DNA from: Parasedimentitalea psychrophila
Lineage (GTDB): Bacteria; Pseudomonadota; Alphaproteobacteria; Rhodobacterales; Rhodobacteraceae
Reading direction: 5' to 3'
NCBI RefSeq assembly: GCF_030285785.1
Contig: NZ_CP127247.1
Coordinates: 310,001 to 374,000 of the forward strand
Length of the DNA stretch: 64,000 bases
Shown here one piece after another: positions 44,290 through 51,842 of the stretch. Positions within the stretch are counted from its first letter, which is position 1. Each line of letters begins with the position of its first letter. The notes beneath the pieces are model-generated. The model saw nothing but the letters and a program-made list of their open reading frames with translations, was not told where the DNA came from and made no database searches. The position numbers and the translations under genes were made by a program.

Positions 44290-46629
44290 ATGACTATGGT
44301 TTCAAAGCTGACACCTGATCCAAGCCAACTGCCCCTTGCAGAGAGACCCGTTTCGGCGGCAAGGATCCTGGAGACCTCGGACGCCGCAGCCTCGATCGCC
44401 ACCACATATTCCATATCAGTCGGCGATATATTTGCCGGCAGCCTGTCCAGTGGTGACCGGGACTGGGTGGCGATTGAGCTACAGGCCGGCGCGGTCAATA
44501 CGATCAACCTCAACGGATCATATGGCGGCAGCGGTACCCTGTCCGACCCCTATCTGCGGCTCTACAATTCCGCCGGTGTTATGGTGTCCTCCAACGACGA
44601 CAACGGTGACAGCCTGAACTCCACCCTGATTGCATCTGTTGATGTCAGTGGCACCTACTATCTTTCCGCAGGCAGTTACCGGGATCTATACGCCGGGACA
44701 TATGAACTGACCGTCACCTCTGGCGGCACGCCTGAGCCGAGCCCCATTCTGGCAACGCTGGATGAATTGGCGACCTATCTGACCGACGGCTACTGGGCAG
44801 ACAACAGTTTCATACGCCACAGCTTTGATACCTCGGGCAGCAACATCATCTCGGTAAACCTGACCAGCCTGACCGCCGCCGGACAACAGCTGGCCCGCTG
44901 GGCCTTTGACGCCTGGGAAATGGTCGCTGACATCCTGTTCCAGGAGACCTCGAACACCAGTGCAGACATGCGTTTTCAGGATCACCAAAGTGGCGCCTAT
45001 TCCAGCGCCCACAATGTTGTTAGCGGCAACACGGGATACTCGATTGTCAATGTGTCAACCGACTGGATCAGCAATTACGGCACCACGGTCGACAGCTACT
45101 CACTGCAAACTTTTTTCCACGAAATAGGCCATGCTCTGGGCTTGGGCCACCAGGGAGACTACAACGGCAGCGCCAGCTATGGCGTTGATAATAATTTCAC
45201 AAATGACAGCTGGCAACTGTCGCTTATGTCCTATTTCAGTCAGTCGGAAAACACCGAGACCGAGGCCAGCCATGCCCTACTTCTGACTCCGATGATGGCG
45301 GACATCATTGCCATTCAGGACCTATACGGCGCCGCTGGCGGCAGCAGCGAAACGGCTGGCGATACGGTCTGGGGGGCCAATTCTGAGCTTGGCGGACCAT
45401 TGGGCGAATATTTTGCCAGCCTCACCGGCACCAGCGCCACCGGGCCCTACAACGGAGGCGCCGTGGCCTTTACCATCTATGATCAAGGCGGCACAGACAC
45501 CCTGGACACCAGCCCCTTTGCAACCGCAAACCGGATCGACATGCGGGGGGGATATTTCTCGGATATTGGCGGCCTGACCGGCAACGTCGGCATCGCCGGT
45601 GGCACCCTGCTGGAAAATCTCATTGCGGGGGCTGGCGACGACACTGTCACCGGCAATGGCGCCGACAACGCCATCGACCTGGGCGATGGCAACAACCAGG
45701 CCCACGGCGGCACCGGCGCCGACACCCTGAGCGGTGGCGCTGACATGGACAAGCTCTACGGTCAAAACGGTATGGACAGGTTGTTCGGCGGCTTGGGCGA
45801 CGACGCTCTCAGCGGCGGCAATGGTGCCGACAAGCTCTACGGACAGGACGGTTTGGACAGGCTGTACGGCGGCTCCGGCAACGACACCCTGAGCGGCGGC
45901 GATGATGCCGACAAGCTCTACGGACAAGACGGTTTGGACAGGTTGTTCGGCGGATCGGGAGACGACACCCTGAGCGGCGGCGATGATGCCGACAAGCTCT
46001 ACGGACAGGACGGTTTGGACAGGCTGTTCGGCGGCTCCGGCAACGACACTCTGATCGGCGGCGATGATGCCGACAAGCTCTATGGACAGGACGGTTTGGA
46101 CAGGCTGTTCGGCGGCTCCGGCAACGACACTCTGATCGGCGGCAATGGTGCCGACAAGCTCTATGGACAGGACGGCAAAGACCGGTTGTACGGCAACGAT
46201 GGCGCGGATCGGCTATTTGGTGGCAATGGCAACGATCTTTTGCAGGGCGGTGCGCAGAACGACAGATTGTACGGCGACGCCGGGGCAGACCGGCTGATTG
46301 GCGATACCGGCAATGACGACTTGTCAGGCAACAGCGGCGCAGACCGCTTGGAAGGCGGCGATGGCGCTGATATACTGACTGGCGGCACAGAGGCGGATAT
46401 CTTTGTCTTTACAGACGGCACCTGGACCGACCGGGTCACCGATTTCTCCACCCAGGAGGGCGACCGGATCATGTTTAGCGAGGTCACAACCCTGACCTCG
46501 TTTGCCGATGTCGCCGCCGCCGCCACGCAGACAGGAGACGGGCTGCTGATTGCCACCGGCAGCGGCGGATCGGTTCTGCTTGATGGCCTGTTGCTCACAG
46601 ACATGGACATGAACGACTTCATTTTCTGA
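44290..46629 (+). CDS. Serralysin-like RTX zinc metalloprotease, secreted by a type I system
   Basis: This 779-residue protein lacks a Sec signal peptide. The N-terminal part (about 35-140) looks like a PPC-type beta domain (SVGDIFAGSLSSGDRDWVAIELQAG ... GTYYLSAGSY). The M10 peptidase domain has the zinc motif HEIGHALGLGH at 277-287 and a Met-turn in LSLMSYFSQSE. From about 440 to 720 there are calcium-binding RTX nonapeptides (GGxGxDxLx), including six near-identical 27-residue units. The C-terminal 50 residues (LLDGLLLTDMDMNDFIF) form the typical type I secretion end. No ABC exporter or membrane-fusion gene is nearby. Confidence 0.93.
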   Translation: MTMVSKLTPDPSQLPLAERPVSAARILETSDAAASIATTYSISVGDIFAGSLSSGDRDWVAIELQAGAVNTINLNGSYGGSGTLSDPYLRLYNSAGVMVSSNDDNGDSLNSTLIASVDVSGTYYLSAGSYRDLYAGTYELTVTSGGTPEPSPILATLDELATYLTDGYWADNSFIRHSFDTSGSNIISVNLTSLTAAGQQLARWAFDAWEMVADILFQETSNTSADMRFQDHQSGAYSSAHNVVSGNTGYSIVNVSTDWISNYGTTVDSYSLQTFFHEIGHALGLGHQGDYNGSASYGVDNNFTNDSWQLSLMSYFSQSENTETEASHALLLTPMMADIIAIQDLYGAAGGSSETAGDTVWGANSELGGPLGEYFASLTGTSATGPYNGGAVAFTIYDQGGTDTLDTSPFATANRIDMRGGYFSDIGGLTGNVGIAGGTLLENLIAGAGDDTVTGNGADNAIDLGDGNNQAHGGTGADTLSGGADMDKLYGQNGMDRLFGGLGDDALSGGNGADKLYGQDGLDRLYGGSGNDTLSGGDDADKLYGQDGLDRLFGGSGDDTLSGGDDADKLYGQDGLDRLFGGSGNDTLIGGDDADKLYGQDGLDRLFGGSGNDTLIGGNGADKLYGQDGKDRLYGNDGADRLFGGNGNDLLQGGAQNDRLYGDAGADRLIGDTGNDDLSGNSGADRLEGGDGADILTGGTEADIFVFTDGTWTDRVTDFSTQEGDRIMFSEVTTLTSFADVAAAATQTGDGLLIATGSGGSVLLDGLLLTDMDMNDFIF
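45736..46221 (+). repeat. Six tandem 81-bp units encoding RTX repeats
   Basis: The codons for KLYGQ(D/N)G recur exactly every 81 bp (AAGCTCTA at 45751, 45832, 45913, 45994, 46075 and 46156). Units 2-6 are nearly identical in DNA, differing mainly at synonymous or D/N and S/I positions. Such identity points to recent tandem duplication or gene conversion, and the copy number may vary between strains. Confidence 0.92.
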
Positions 46630-46777
46630 CACCGTTGACTAGATAAACCCGCAGGGTTCGCCCGAATTGCACTTCCCCCGAAATCGGGTAGTATTGCGAT
46701 AGTGTTGCGGGTTTTCCCTTCAAATCGGATCTTACCAATCCTATTGTAAAAGAATGGTATTTTCTTCGGAGACGGTC

Positions 46778-47080
46778 ATGAAAGCACTTCTTATTCTGCC
46801 GACCTTGCTGGTCATCACAGCCTGCGAAGCGCCCAATAGCGCGACGCGGACGACTGCAAACGGCAGCACCGAAATCAAACTTCAAAACAACCAGAATTGC
46901 TGGGACAACCGATGCATGCGGTACCATGCATATAACGGCACGTTTTCAATCCCAGGCCGCTATTCGGTCAACGCCCCTGCGGGCGCGATACAGAGCGACG
47001 GCTATATATCCGTTGCCGCATTTCAACAGGCCTACACCCGAGCGAGCCGCGCCTCCTACAATGGTCGTGAAAACAGATAG
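46778..47080 (+). CDS. Small lipoprotein of unknown function
   Basis: This 100-residue protein starts at ATG 46778, with GGAGA as ribosome-binding site. The signal peptide MKALLILPTLLVITACEAPNS ends in a lipobox (ITAC), so C18 is probably lipidated. The mature part has two cysteines (NCWDNRCMRYHAYNGTF) that could form a disulfide, and no known domain. An in-frame ATG at 46754 would spoil the signal peptide. Function unknown. Confidence 0.75.
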   Translation: MKALLILPTLLVITACEAPNSATRTTANGSTEIKLQNNQNCWDNRCMRYHAYNGTFSIPGRYSVNAPAGAIQSDGYISVAAFQQAYTRASRASYNGRENR

Positions 47081-47697
47081 TGCGGCCCCCAAATAGGCCC
47101 AGCTCCCCGCGTTTAAGGATCAACGCCGCTGCGGCACCGGTTCCACCTCAACATCGCGGGGCTCGTTTTGGCGGCGAATCACCTTTTCCCAGACCTGACT
47201 ATCTGACCCGGTTGGCCGATTTCCCCCTGCTGGCCGCCTCTTCGTCGCAATATGCCACTGTCATGCAAATTAATTCCAACCTGTTGCCGAGGTTTCTGGG
47301 ACTGCTGATAGCGGCCCATTAGCGACAACCAGAGGTATTCCGACCTGACCTTACTCAACTACACGTCGATCAAATTTGTCCGTGCAAATGTGATTATGCA
47401 TTTTTTTCCAATAGTTATCCGTATTTTCGGAACCATGGAGCCCGCAGGCCTGTGACTGATCGTTTGGCCGGATCGGGCAATATCCGCCCGCAAAAGAGAC
47501 CGCGGATTTCGGCCAATCTACGCCTATGTTGAATTTAGCTCTTGATAGCTGCGCCACAATCCCGCAAATGGACATGGCTAACGATTTTCTTTTTCGGCCT
47601 ACTGTCTCCCGTTCTACGGCGTTCAGTCTTTCGATCCAGACCTGACATGCCGGGCTGCCGCACCAACGCGGGCAGCAAATTATAGGAGACTACGGAT
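47081..47697 (+). other. Long non-coding gap upstream of the cold-shock gene
   Basis: No gene is supported in these 617 bp. The 80-aa frame at 47080-47322 has no family features. The part next to the cold-shock gene (about 47540-47697) is likely its promoter and a long 5' untranslated leader, as is usual for csp genes. Confidence 0.55.
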
Positions 47698-47904
47698 ATG
47701 GCCAATGGCACCGTAAAATGGTTCAACTCTACTAAAGGCTTCGGCTTCATCGCACCAGAAGGCGGCAGCAACGATGTATTCGTTCACATTTCCGCTGTTG
47801 AGCGTTCCGGTCTGACCGGTCTGGCCGACAACCAGAAAGTGACTTTTGACATTGAGCCCGGCCGTGACGGTCGTGAGTCCGCTGTGAACCTCGCACTGGC
47901 ATAA
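47698..47904 (+). CDS. Cold-shock protein, CspA family
   Basis: This 68-residue OB-fold nucleic-acid-binding protein has both RNA-binding motifs: [10 protein letters not shown] (RNP1) and DVFVHIS (RNP2). The alphaproteobacterial form is recognised from [19 protein letters not shown] ribosome-binding site (TAGGAGA) lies about 10 bp upstream. It acts as an RNA chaperone in the cytoplasm, usually induced by cold or growth phase. A good intrinsic terminator follows, so it is monocistronic. Confidence 0.96.
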   Translation: MANGTVKWFNSTKGFGFIAPEGGSNDVFVHISAVERSGLTGLADNQKVTFDIEPGRDGRESAVNLALA

Positions 47905-47930
47905 GCCTTTTCGAAGACAAGTTATAGAAG

Positions 47931-47960
47931 CGCGGCCCCTGTTAAGCGGGCCGCGTTTTG
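47931..47960 (+). terminator. Intrinsic terminator of the cold-shock gene
   Basis: A perfect 8-bp GC stem (CGCGGCCC at 47931-47938, GGGCCGCG at 47948-47955) with a 9-nt loop is followed by TTTTGCGTTT. Confidence 0.9.
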
Positions 47961-48087
47961 CGTTTCCGGCGCCGACTTCACCCCAATACCCACAATGAAA
48001 TGCGGCGAGTTAACTGAATTTTGTGCTCTTTGGATGCATTCTTTGGCTAGACCAAGATCCCATCCAATAACTTGAGCGATCACCAGC

Positions 48088-48657
48088 ATGATTATAAAGC
48101 GAACCATTGCAGCCGCGACCCTCGCATCCATCGCCAGCGTAGCGTTCTCTGCAGAGCTGCCGCTGGCAGACCCGATCTCTGCAAAAATCTTTTTGGAATT
48201 GCATAGCATTCAGAAACTGTCCGCCGATATTCGGCCTCTGGTCTCCGCACCGGGTGAGGCGTTTCGCGTCATTGATGGCGACTTCCTTGCCCTAGGCAAC
48301 CTCAGAATACGTCTGGTTGGTATCGACGCCCCGAAGGCTGCTCAACAATGCAACACAGCAAGCGGTTCATTTTGGGATTGCTCGGCTCAATCCAGTGACC
48401 GTGCACGAAATATCATTCACCTGGCCGAGCGTGTCGACTGCTTCAGCAGCGACACTGGCAACCACGGGCTCTACCTTGCCTCCTGCCAGGCAGACGGCCG
48501 CGACGTCGGTGCCCTATTGGTCGAAGAAGGACTGGCATGGCCCAACCAGGATCAGGGCTATTATCTTTCTGAATCAAACCTGGCCCAGGCCGATGAGATT
48601 GGAATCTGGCAAGCCTACACTCAACCCCCATGGGAATGGCGCATGCAGCAGCACTGA
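48088..48657 (+). CDS. Secreted staphylococcal-nuclease-like (thermonuclease family) protein
   Basis: This 189-residue protein has a Sec signal peptide (MIIKRTIAAATLASIASVAFSA) and an SNase-like OB-fold. The segment FRVIDGDFLALGNLRIRLVGIDAPKAAQQC matches the calcium and first arginine region of the family. The equivalents of the second catalytic glutamate and arginine are less clear (LAERVDCFSSDTG in place of the usual sequence), so activity is uncertain. ALLVEEGLAWP matches the conserved C-terminal core. It probably acts on nucleic acids in the periplasm or outside the cell. Confidence 0.8.
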   Translation: MIIKRTIAAATLASIASVAFSAELPLADPISAKIFLELHSIQKLSADIRPLVSAPGEAFRVIDGDFLALGNLRIRLVGIDAPKAAQQCNTASGSFWDCSAQSSDRARNIIHLAERVDCFSSDTGNHGLYLASCQADGRDVGALLVEEGLAWPNQDQGYYLSESNLAQADEIGIWQAYTQPPWEWRMQQH

Positions 48658-48684
48658 CATCGGGACCGTCGCAAATGCCGCAGC

Positions 48685-48733
48685 AGCTGGCCACCACTCA
48701 GCAAGAGCGGCGACCTTGTTCCGCTTGAAATGG
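48685..48733. repeat. Diverged dispersed repeat, copy 1
   Basis: This roughly 50-bp stretch (AGCTGGCCACCACTCAGC at its start, CGCTTGAAATGG at its end) resembles 60959-61015 in sequence and order. Both copies lie at the edge of an insertion-sequence graveyard. Confidence 0.45.
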
Positions 48734-48841
48734 ATGCCAGGGCAAAGGCGAGTCCAAGATTGAAAGGGGGGGACCGGGCCGCAATGCGCCTCTCTGGGCG
48801 CTCTGTAATCGCTCGATAATTTTTGCGGCTATCGCCTGACA

Positions 48842-49085
48842 GGGCTTTGTTGCACAAATAGGGTGATGGGCATCCTTCGCCTTTCCCCGGACGGACTTAT
48901 CCTACGGCCCCTGTTTTGAGTATGCCAAGCGCGGTGTCGCCGTTAGGTGCGGCAGCGCGGATCTGGATTTCGGCAACCTGCCGATCGAAGTCTCGCGCTG
49001 AGAGGCGCGTCCCCGATGCTGCTGCGCGTCACCTCGATTGCTGGTATCTCTAGTGATTGTTCATCAATACCCCCTCTTGTCTTAT
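48842..49085 (-). pseudogene. IS5-family transposase relic, C-terminal part
   Basis: Reading leftward, two pieces of an IS5-type transposase can be translated. GGIDEQSLEIPAIEVT-SSIGDAPL (around 49080-49000) corresponds to the middle of the family. RLSARDFDRQVAEIQIRAA ending GILKTGAVG and a stop (about 49000-48897) is the C-terminus. About 100 codons between them are deleted and the frame shifts. The outer end has GGGCTTTGTTGCACAAAT at 48842-48859, which looks like the terminal inverted repeat of IS5-group elements. Family assignment is from remembered consensus. Confidence 0.8.
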
Positions 49086-49115
49086 GTTTATCCCGGCCCT
49101 CATGTGACGGTAGAG

Positions 49116-49155
49116 CCACTGCCCGGCAGAGGTTTGCACGCAAACCGCGAGAGGG
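49116..49155 (-). repeat. Hairpin element copy 1 (reverse orientation)
   Basis: Stem GGTTTGC (49131-49137) pairs with GCAAACC (49140-49146) around a 2-nt loop. Read in reverse, the flanks are CCCTCTCGC and TCTGCCGGGCAGTGG. It lies just before the IS110 relic. Confidence 0.75.
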
Positions 49156-49232
49156 ATGAACGGATACATGGGCTTTGGGCTCGCATGACAAGACGAGGTA
49201 AGGAAAAGACAAATGAACGAGGCGGAATCGAT

Positions 49233-49273
49233 CGCTGACCGGTAGGTGCATGCAGAGCATGCACCGAGAGGGG
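49233..49273 (-). repeat. Hairpin element copy 2 (reverse orientation)
   Basis: Stem GGTGCATGC (49245-49253) pairs perfectly with GCATGCACC (49257-49265) around AGA. In reverse the flanks are CCCCTCTC and TACCGGTCAGCG. It replaces the first conserved strand of the IS110 transposase. Confidence 0.8.
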
Positions 49274-49404
49274 TTTCGAAAGATACGCTCGGCACCTTTT
49301 GGCTCTCAAACCGTAAGCCCAAACAATTTGCCAACACCAAGACGGGCTTGAGATCGCTCATCCGCTGGGTGCGAGAGGCGGAGGTATCTTTGGTCGTATT
49401 CGAG

Positions 49405-49452
49405 GGTGAGGCGGGCAAGGAATTGATCCAGTGAATCAATTTCCCGTCAAAC
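49405..49452 (+). repeat. Hairpin insertion with longer loop, possible relative of the family
   Basis: AATTGAT (49421-49427) pairs with ATCAATT (49435-49441) around 7 nt. The 48-bp block stands between codons for FE and GVYHRLL of the transposase. Its flanks fit the family consensus poorly. Confidence 0.5.
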
Positions 49453-49578
49453 GGCGTCTATCATCGGCTGCTGGACACCAGTCTTGCAATGCATGATTTA
49501 CCTTTTGCACCGGTTAACCCACGTCAGGCGCGCCGCTTCGCCGAAGGGACCGGCACAATGGCCAAAACGGATCGGGTT

Positions 49579-49615
49579 CCTTCTCAGCGATGCAAGCATC
49601 ACCTGCCAGGCGACG
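49579..49615 (+). repeat. Hairpin element copy 3
   Basis: The 37-bp block is inserted between codons for KTDRV and (D)AAML. Stem GATGC (49589-49593) pairs with GCATC (49596-49600) around AA. Flanks are CCTTCTC and CCTGCCAGGCGACG. Confidence 0.85.
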
Positions 49616-49714
49616 GATGCGGCCATGCTGGGGTCTCTCCTGGAGTTGCAGGCTGACAAACCTAAAATCGAAATGCTTCACAATCTCAAAGGGATGACAA
49701 CCGCCCGACAGGCT

Positions 49715-49753
49715 CCCCTTCTCATGCATGTAAACATGCACTGTCAGGCCGTG
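49715..49753 (+). repeat. Hairpin element copy 4
   Basis: It is inserted between codons for TTARQA and (I)KDR. Stem TGCATGT (49725-49731) pairs with ACATGCA (49734-49740) around AA. Flanks are CCCCTTCTCA and CTGTCAGGCCGTG. Confidence 0.85.
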
Positions 49754-49949
49754 GATCAAGGATCGGACGGCTGCCAGGGCTCGACTTGCCACCGCAACAC
49801 ACCCATTGCTCAGGAAGCAGGCCACTCTGCGCCGGCGCCAGGTTGAGCGCGACATTGAGCAGATCGACGCGACAATTGAGACGATCATTACTTCCGACAA
49901 AACGCTCTCCGAAAAGGTCGACATCCTTATCAACATCCCTGATATTGCC

Positions 49950-49985
49950 CCCTCTCGAGCATTTTCAATGCCCTGCCAGGCAACG
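49950..49985 (+). repeat. Hairpin element copy 5
   Basis: It is inserted after codons for INIPDIA. Stem GCATT (49959-49963) pairs with AATGC (49967-49971) around TTC. Flanks are CCCTCTCGA and CCTGCCAGGCAACG. Confidence 0.85.
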
Positions 49986-50012
49986 GATAACCGCTTTTGC
50001 GATGCTCATGGA

Positions 50013-50053
50013 CCCTCACATGATTTGCAGGGCAAATCACTGCCGGTCAGCGA
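50013..50053 (+). repeat. Hairpin element copy 6
   Basis: It is inserted between codons for FAMLM and MPELG. Stem TGATTTGC (50021-50028) pairs with GCAAATCA (50032-50039) around AGG. Flanks are CCCTCACA and CTGCCGGTCAGCGA. Confidence 0.85.
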
Positions 50054-50128
50054 ATGCCCGAACTGGGCAGCCGGAGCGGAAAGCAAGCCGCGAGCCTGGC
50101 AGGCCTTGCCCCAATTCCACGCCAATCC

Positions 50129-50168
50129 GCTTCTCGGTGATGCAAGCATCACCTGCCAACCAAGGTGT
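50129..50168 (+). repeat. Hairpin element copy 7
   Basis: It is inserted between codons for the QS and KWQGKER segments. Stem GGTGATGC (50136-50143) pairs with GCATCACC (50146-50153) around AA. Flanks are GCTTCTC and TGCCAACCAAGG. The core GATGCAAGCATCACCTGCCA is shared with copy 3. Confidence 0.85.
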
Positions 50169-50382
50169 AAATGGCAGGGCAAAGAGCGCATCTAGGGCGG
50201 GCGGGCCCGCCTGCGAAGAGCGATCTACCTGCCGTGGTCGCCACGCGCCTCAATGCAGATATGAAAGCATAATGTCACGAGCTGATTGCCAATGGCAAAT
50301 GCGTTGCTACGTGACGGTCGAAAATGGACTGAAATGCAAACTTGACCAATACGGATACTCAGAGAATGCACCATTCGTCTGC

Positions 50383-50680
50383 TGGTACTGTCGATCAGAA
50401 GGTGTAATGGGCCTGCTGAACCCCAGCAGGGAATGGCAACCGACAGCAGCATCTGTCGTCGATACAAGGTGCTGAAGTCCGGGACACCCAGTCCAAGCCT
50501 ACCAGCCCAAGCCAAGCCATCCGTTTTTGGCCTTTTAAATCATTGCTGTCCAGCTGCTCAGGGCCGCCAGCTATCACGCTGGTTTCACAAGTTAGTCGGC
50601 AAGCCCATCTGCCTAAAATCAACGACAGAGCCGTTTCGAAAACCAGAAGACAGAAGTCAGGATTGGTGTCGGCATTCTCA
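50383..50680 (-). pseudogene. IS5-family transposase relic, N-terminal part
   Basis: Leftward translation gives a degenerate FETALSL ... segment (about 50660-50600). A frame-shifted LGLGVPDFSTLYRRQMLLSV follows, and then GPLHLLIDST, ending at about 50385. These match the first half of IS5-type transposases (usual form: GLDW-VPDFSTLSRRQKTL ... GPLHLLIDSTG). The other half lies at 48842-49085, so the element was split by the IS110 insertion between the DST and GIDEQ segments. Confidence 0.78.
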
Positions 50681-50720
50681 GCAAAATGACCAAACTTAGC
50701 CGTCCCGAGTTCGAGCCCCA

Positions 50721-51842
50721 TTACCGTTGGCAGATCACACGCGGGTTGCGCTGCCCCCAATCGGTGAACAGATCGGCGATGATCCTTCCAGTGAGCTGCT
50801 CAATCGCCTGGGTGCTGATCGCTTGACCGCCCTGGCGGCCAAACGCAACGACCTCATCGCCGATCACCACACCGGGCAGATCGGTGACATCCGCCACGAT
50901 CGTATTCATCGAGATCTTGCCCAGCACCGGCAAGCACCTTCCCCGAATCAGCACTGCACAGCGCCCCGAAAGCTGGCGACAATAGCCGTTGGCATAGCCA
51001 AGCGCGATACTGGCCAGCACCCTGTCATGGCGCAAACAACTGGTCCGGTCATAGCCGATCGTGCTGCCTTTCGGATAGACACCCACGCTGATCACCCGCG
51101 ATTTCAGCGTGAGAGTAGATTGGAAGTCTGGCCGCGAACCGGCAATGCCATATAGGATGGCACCACAGCGCATCATATCAGTTTGGGGATCTTGCCCAGA
51201 GGCCAGTGTCAGCGTGCTGCCACCATGCACCAGCACATCTTCACGGCGCAGACAACTGTTGGCGAAGATCCAGGAAAGATCATCTTGAAACCGGGCAATG
51301 CTGTCAGCCAGCTCTTTGGGTTCGTTTGATGGGAAATGCGTACACAGCCCAATGACACGCTCACCGGCCAAATCCAGAATTTTTTTGCAAGCCTCGCGCC
51401 CGCCAGCGGTTGAAAGCTCGAGCCCGTCGCGTGACATGCCACCCGCATTCAGAGAAATATGCAGCCGGGGCAACGCCCCCTGCCCCAGTGTCTCGATCAG
51501 AGACCTCACGCCGTCGACGGTTCCAACCAGCTCTTCAACACGGTCTTGCACAGCGTGTTTAACTTCTTGCGGAGTGGCTGTGCGCAGGCGCAATATCGAG
51601 CCTGCAAACCCCGCATCACGTGCCGCCCGCGCCTCGGAGTTTGATGAAATCCCGATATAGCTGACACCCTGTTCGATCAACAAGGGCACCACGTTTTCAA
51701 TACCATGCCCATAGGCATTCGCCTTGACCACGGCGCAAAACCGGGTGCCTTGTGGCAGTCGCGCCAGTGCATTGGTCAGGTTTTGCGCAATTTTTGGCAG
51801 CGAGATTTCACACCATGAGCTTTCCAGCAATTGATCAGCCAT
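50721..51842 (-). CDS. alr: Alanine racemase-family PLP racemase
   Basis: This 373-residue PLP-dependent racemase has the N-terminal barrel with lysine K40 in FCAVVKANAYGHGIENV. The C-terminal domain has the catalytic-tyrosine region (STIGYDRTSCLRHDRVLASIALGYANGY) and GRCLPVLGKISMNTIVADVTDLP. The start at 51842 overlaps the M20 gene stop by 8 bp, so it belongs to the catabolic operon and not to cell-wall synthesis. The segment HISLNAGGMSRDG differs from the usual DTGMxRLG and recalls broad-specificity racemases. Substrate may be a diamino acid rather than alanine; this is inference. Confidence 0.85.
   Translation of the reverse strand: MADQLLESSWCEISLPKIAQNLTNALARLPQGTRFCAVVKANAYGHGIENVVPLLIEQGVSYIGISSNSEARAARDAGFAGSILRLRTATPQEVKHAVQDRVEELVGTVDGVRSLIETLGQGALPRLHISLNAGGMSRDGLELSTAGGREACKKILDLAGERVIGLCTHFPSNEPKELADSIARFQDDLSWIFANSCLRREDVLVHGGSTLTLASGQDPQTDMMRCGAILYGIAGSRPDFQSTLTLKSRVISVGVYPKGSTIGYDRTSCLRHDRVLASIALGYANGYCRQLSGRCAVLIRGRCLPVLGKISMNTIVADVTDLPGVVIGDEVVAFGRQGGQAISTQAIEQLTGRIIADLFTDWGQRNPRVICQR

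Larger units (their letters stand above)
49213..50345 (+). pseudogene. IS110-family transposase relic broken by many hairpin insertions
   Basis: Three forward frames together spell an IS110-type transposase. The order is MNEAESIA, VSKDTLGTFWLS, QFANTKTGLRSLIRW, YHRLLDTSL, RQARRFAEGTGTMAKTDRV, AAMLGSLLELQADKPK, LLRKQATLRRRQVERDIEQIDATIETI, LSEKVDILINIPDIA, PELGS-like, KWQGKERI, IYLP, ANALLRDGRKWTEMQT and a stop. The catalytic DEDD region at the start is partly lost and about 16 codons near the C-terminus are deleted. At seven places the reading is interrupted by a short hairpin element. It lies inside the IS5 relic, so it inserted after it. It is not functional. Confidence 0.85.

Noticed and set aside
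47080-47322. 80-codon frame after the lipoprotein gene
   Set aside because: Low-complexity Pro/Ala/Arg start, no family features; more likely untranslated.
49213-50168. CRISPR array or integron attC array as explanation of the repeated hairpins
   Set aside because: The blocks differ in sequence within the stem, occur in both orientations at irregular distances, and are separated by transposase codons rather than spacers or cassettes. No cas genes or integrase are present.
49213-50345. Translational bypassing or splicing of the hairpin blocks to restore a working IS110 transposase
   Set aside because: Removing the blocks does not restore the gene: conserved codons are missing at the start and about 16 codons are deleted near the end, so it is a true relic.
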